From assembly GCF_000170755.1 (NCBI RefSeq), contig NZ_ABCK01000025.1, positions 1-64,000 on the forward strand: a DNA stretch of 64,000 bases, read 5' to 3'. The notes under the pieces are model-generated. The model was not told the DNA's origin. It ran no database searches and saw only the letters and a program-made list of their open reading frames with translations. Of this stretch, positions 62,318 through 64,000 are shown one piece after another (positions within the stretch are counted from its first letter, which is position 1; each line of letters begins with the position of its first letter). This DNA comes from Lentisphaera araneosa HTCC2155 (GTDB taxonomy: Bacteria; Verrucomicrobiota; Lentisphaeria; Lentisphaerales; Lentisphaeraceae). The position numbers were made by a program, and so were the translations under genes.

Positions 62318-63196
62318 GTGTCAAAAAATATCATTAAAATATTCATTATCACTATCTTGGCATCAACTGCAATGAGTGCAGAAAAGAAAGGCCGAGCACC
62401 CGCTAAAGAAATGAAAGCACCCCAAGGTATTTCCTATTCAGTACTTAATTATCGCGAAGAAAAAGTGCTCCGAGCGAATCAAGTGGGTATTGCCTACAAA
62501 AAAGAATGGGCAGGAAAAAAGCTCCCTGTAGTTGTTTTTATTCATGGGGGAGGCTGGCGTAAGGGGGATAAAGATCAGATGGCTTATTTCGCAGTGAATT
62601 ATGCTAAGGCGGGATTTGTGGGAGTCACTGTATCCTATCGTCTTTTATCCGAAGCCAAGTACCCAGCTCAAGCCCAAGATGCTAAAGAAGCGATTCGCTT
62701 TATAAAGAGTCTTGCTGACAAGTACCCAATTGATGTCAATCGTATTGGGGTTGCGGGTTATAGTGCGGGTGCACATCTTGCGCTTCTCATTGCTCTTTCA
62801 GATGAGGAGCCACTCTATCAATCAGATAAGTATACGAATTATGATTCTAGTGTAAAATGTGCCGTGGGCATTTCATCACCCATTGATTTCAGCCAAAAGA
62901 AAAAGATTTCCTTCCTCAATAATGAGCAGAATCAAAATAAACAAGTCATGAAAAAATCGTCTCCGATTAATTATGTGCAAAAGGGACAAATTCCCATCAT
63001 GCTCTTTCATGGAGATAAGGATGCCTTGGTTCCCTCCTATCATTATAAAAACTTTCTTACCAAGGCAAAAGAAATGGGAATTAGCAATGTTGAAACACAC
63101 ATCAACCCTAAAGGTGATCATGTCTTCTTTTTTAAGAATAGCCGGGTAGTGAATCCGCTTATGATGAAATTCTTCAAAAAGCATTTAATGAAGTAA
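62318..63196 (+). CDS. Exported alpha/beta-hydrolase, BD-FAE/esterase type (292 aa)
   Basis: Signal peptide residues 1-20. FIHGGGWRKGDKDQ is the oxyanion-hole segment, GYSAG holds the nucleophile Ser149, HGDKDALVP contains the Asp and GDHVF the His. The layout matches bifunctional deacetylase/feruloyl esterase and related polysaccharide-ester hydrolases. Upstream bases AATAAGGA form a weak ribosome-binding site. It fits a marine polysaccharide degrader. Confidence 0.87.
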   Translation: MSKNIIKIFIITILASTAMSAEKKGRAPAKEMKAPQGISYSVLNYREEKVLRANQVGIAYKKEWAGKKLPVVVFIHGGGWRKGDKDQMAYFAVNYAKAGFVGVTVSYRLLSEAKYPAQAQDAKEAIRFIKSLADKYPIDVNRIGVAGYSAGAHLALLIALSDEEPLYQSDKYTNYDSSVKCAVGISSPIDFSQKKKISFLNNEQNQNKQVMKKSSPINYVQKGQIPIMLFHGDKDALVPSYHYKNFLTKAKEMGISNVETHINPKGDHVFFFKNSRVVNPLMMKFFKKHLMK

Positions 63197-63309
63197 AAAG
63201 CGAGTGCTGTAATCCTAAGCGAGGCTAATTGACTTAGCTATTAAATCAACTGGGCAAAATCTTAAGCAAGGCTATTCTTTTGTCATTAATAGACAGAAGG
63301 ATTTCAGAC

Positions 63310-63975
63310 ATGACAGAAGCCGATGTTCTTCACGAGGACAATCATATCATCATCGTCAATAAGCGAGCTGGTCAAGTTGTGCAAATTGATGAGAGTGGTG
63401 ACACGCCACTCTGTGAAATTGTCCAAGCATTTCTCAAGAAGAAGCACAAGAAGGAAGGGAATGTCTTTCTTGGTGTGACACATCGTCTCGACCGTCCTGT
63501 TTCTGGTGTGATTATTTTTGCCAAAACGAGTAAGGCTTTGACACGGCTAAATAAAATGTTTCAAGAGAAAGAAATTCAAAAGACCTATTGGGCTTTCTGT
63601 CTTGCGAACCCCGCAAAAGCAAGTGATTTATTGACGCATTACTTGGTTAAAGATCGACGTAAGAATAAAACTAAGGCTCACAATAAAAAAGTGACTGAGG
63701 GAAAGTTTTCTCAATTAGAATATAAAGAAATTAAGCGCAGTGGTCGTCAATCATTGCTAGAAGTCAATCCACTTACGGGACGCCCCCACCAAATCCGTGT
63801 TCAGCTCGCTAGCATTGGCTGCATTATTAAAGGTGACCTAAAGTATGGAGCTCCCAAAGCTAATGAGGATAAATCCATTTGCTTACATAGTCGCCGCGTT
63901 CGCTTTATTCATCCAGTAAGCAAAGAAGAAATAGATCTAGAAGCTCCTTTGCATCGACCAGGTCTTTGGAAGTAA
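63310..63975 (+). CDS. RluA-family pseudouridine synthase (221 aa)
   Basis: HEDNHIIIVNKRAGQVVQ opens the catalytic domain; THRLDRPVSGVIIFAKTS contains the catalytic Asp (HRLDR). LLEVNPLTGRPHQIRVQLASIGCII is the RluA/TruC closing motif. No S4 domain, so a single-domain TruC- or RluA-like enzyme. Start taken at MTEADVL (63310); the frame opens at 63280. The target RNA site cannot be told. Confidence 0.87.
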   Translation: MTEADVLHEDNHIIIVNKRAGQVVQIDESGDTPLCEIVQAFLKKKHKKEGNVFLGVTHRLDRPVSGVIIFAKTSKALTRLNKMFQEKEIQKTYWAFCLANPAKASDLLTHYLVKDRRKNKTKAHNKKVTEGKFSQLEYKEIKRSGRQSLLEVNPLTGRPHQIRVQLASIGCIIKGDLKYGAPKANEDKSICLHSRRVRFIHPVSKEEIDLEAPLHRPGLWK

Positions 63976-64000
63976 GTTAAGAGCCTAAGAATATATGTAT

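Noticed and set aside
1-64000. tRNA, rRNA or known riboswitches
   Set aside because: I saw no tRNA cloverleaf with T-loop GTTCGAATC-type box, no rRNA stretch and no riboswitch motif I could support by eye.

Overview
The window looks like part of the chromosome of a marine Lentisphaerota bacterium (Lentisphaera type, PVC superphylum). The reasons are a planctomycete-type cytochrome (PSCyt1/DUF1549/DUF1553) next to a DUF1501 protein, a sulfatase, an ECF sigma factor paired with a FecR/LamG membrane protein, menaquinone genes with the futalosine-pathway enzyme MqnA, and a complete Na+-translocating NADH:quinone reductase operon. This placement comes from gene content only; no rRNA gene is present.

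Region 1 (1-13,900) is a chromosomal integron. An IS91-family transposase fragment and its non-coding end (1-807) lead into about 27 gene cassettes (about 808-13,385), separated by 25 complete attC sites and one half site. All 16 cassette ORFs lie on the minus strand, and 11 cassettes have no ORF. Most products are small membrane proteins or lipoproteins, plus a SMI1/KNR4-like protein and an ankyrin lipoprotein. A frameshifted IS1380-type transposase sits inside the array. At the head of the array, divergent to the cassettes as expected for intI, only the last ~51 codons of an integron integrase survive, so the array has no working integrase within this window.

Region 2 (14,300-34,800) is mostly core and catabolic genes: a menaquinone operon (polyprenyl synthase, UbiX-type prenyltransferase, MqnA, MenG-type methyltransferase, a small membrane protein and a BaiN-type flavoprotein), a ppx-ppk polyphosphate pair, a NusG/RfaH-like factor, two paralogous exported proteins, a sulfatase, and a sigma factor - FecR/LamG - PSCyt1 - DUF1501 - NHL operon.

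Region 3 (34,900-51,600) is the most interesting part. A large FG-GAP repeat gene is split by a 1,349-bp ISL3 element with a perfect 8-bp target duplication. Next comes what reads as a lasso-peptide biosynthetic locus: an asparagine-synthetase-like cyclase (C), a PqqD-type recognition protein (B1), a transglutaminase-like leader peptidase (B2), an ABC exporter (D), two HPr-kinase-like proteins, a PRMT-like methyltransferase and a YkgJ-type cysteine-cluster protein. None of the precursor genes is in the usual gene-size range. I found three by reading: A1 (39,904-40,047, plus), A2 (40,362-40,520, minus) and A3, which is broken by a nested IS256/IS1380 insertion (42,226-44,621). When the insertion is removed together with one copy of its 8-bp target duplication, A3 becomes an intact frame. 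All three share W-x-x-P, a Thr exactly 11 residues after that Pro, a Glu 10 residues after that Thr, and a C-terminal Ser. The terminal Ser fits the two kinases, since known lasso kinases phosphorylate a C-terminal Ser. The Arg-rich tails fit the PRMT-like enzyme by inference.

Region 4 (51,700-64,000) holds hisS, nqrM and nqrABCDEF with a strong terminator. A block with MauE-like and rhodanese genes is bracketed by two near-identical copies of that terminator. The window ends with a lactonase-type beta-propeller, a membrane protein with a WCIPC motif, an alpha/beta hydrolase and an RluA-type pseudouridine synthase.
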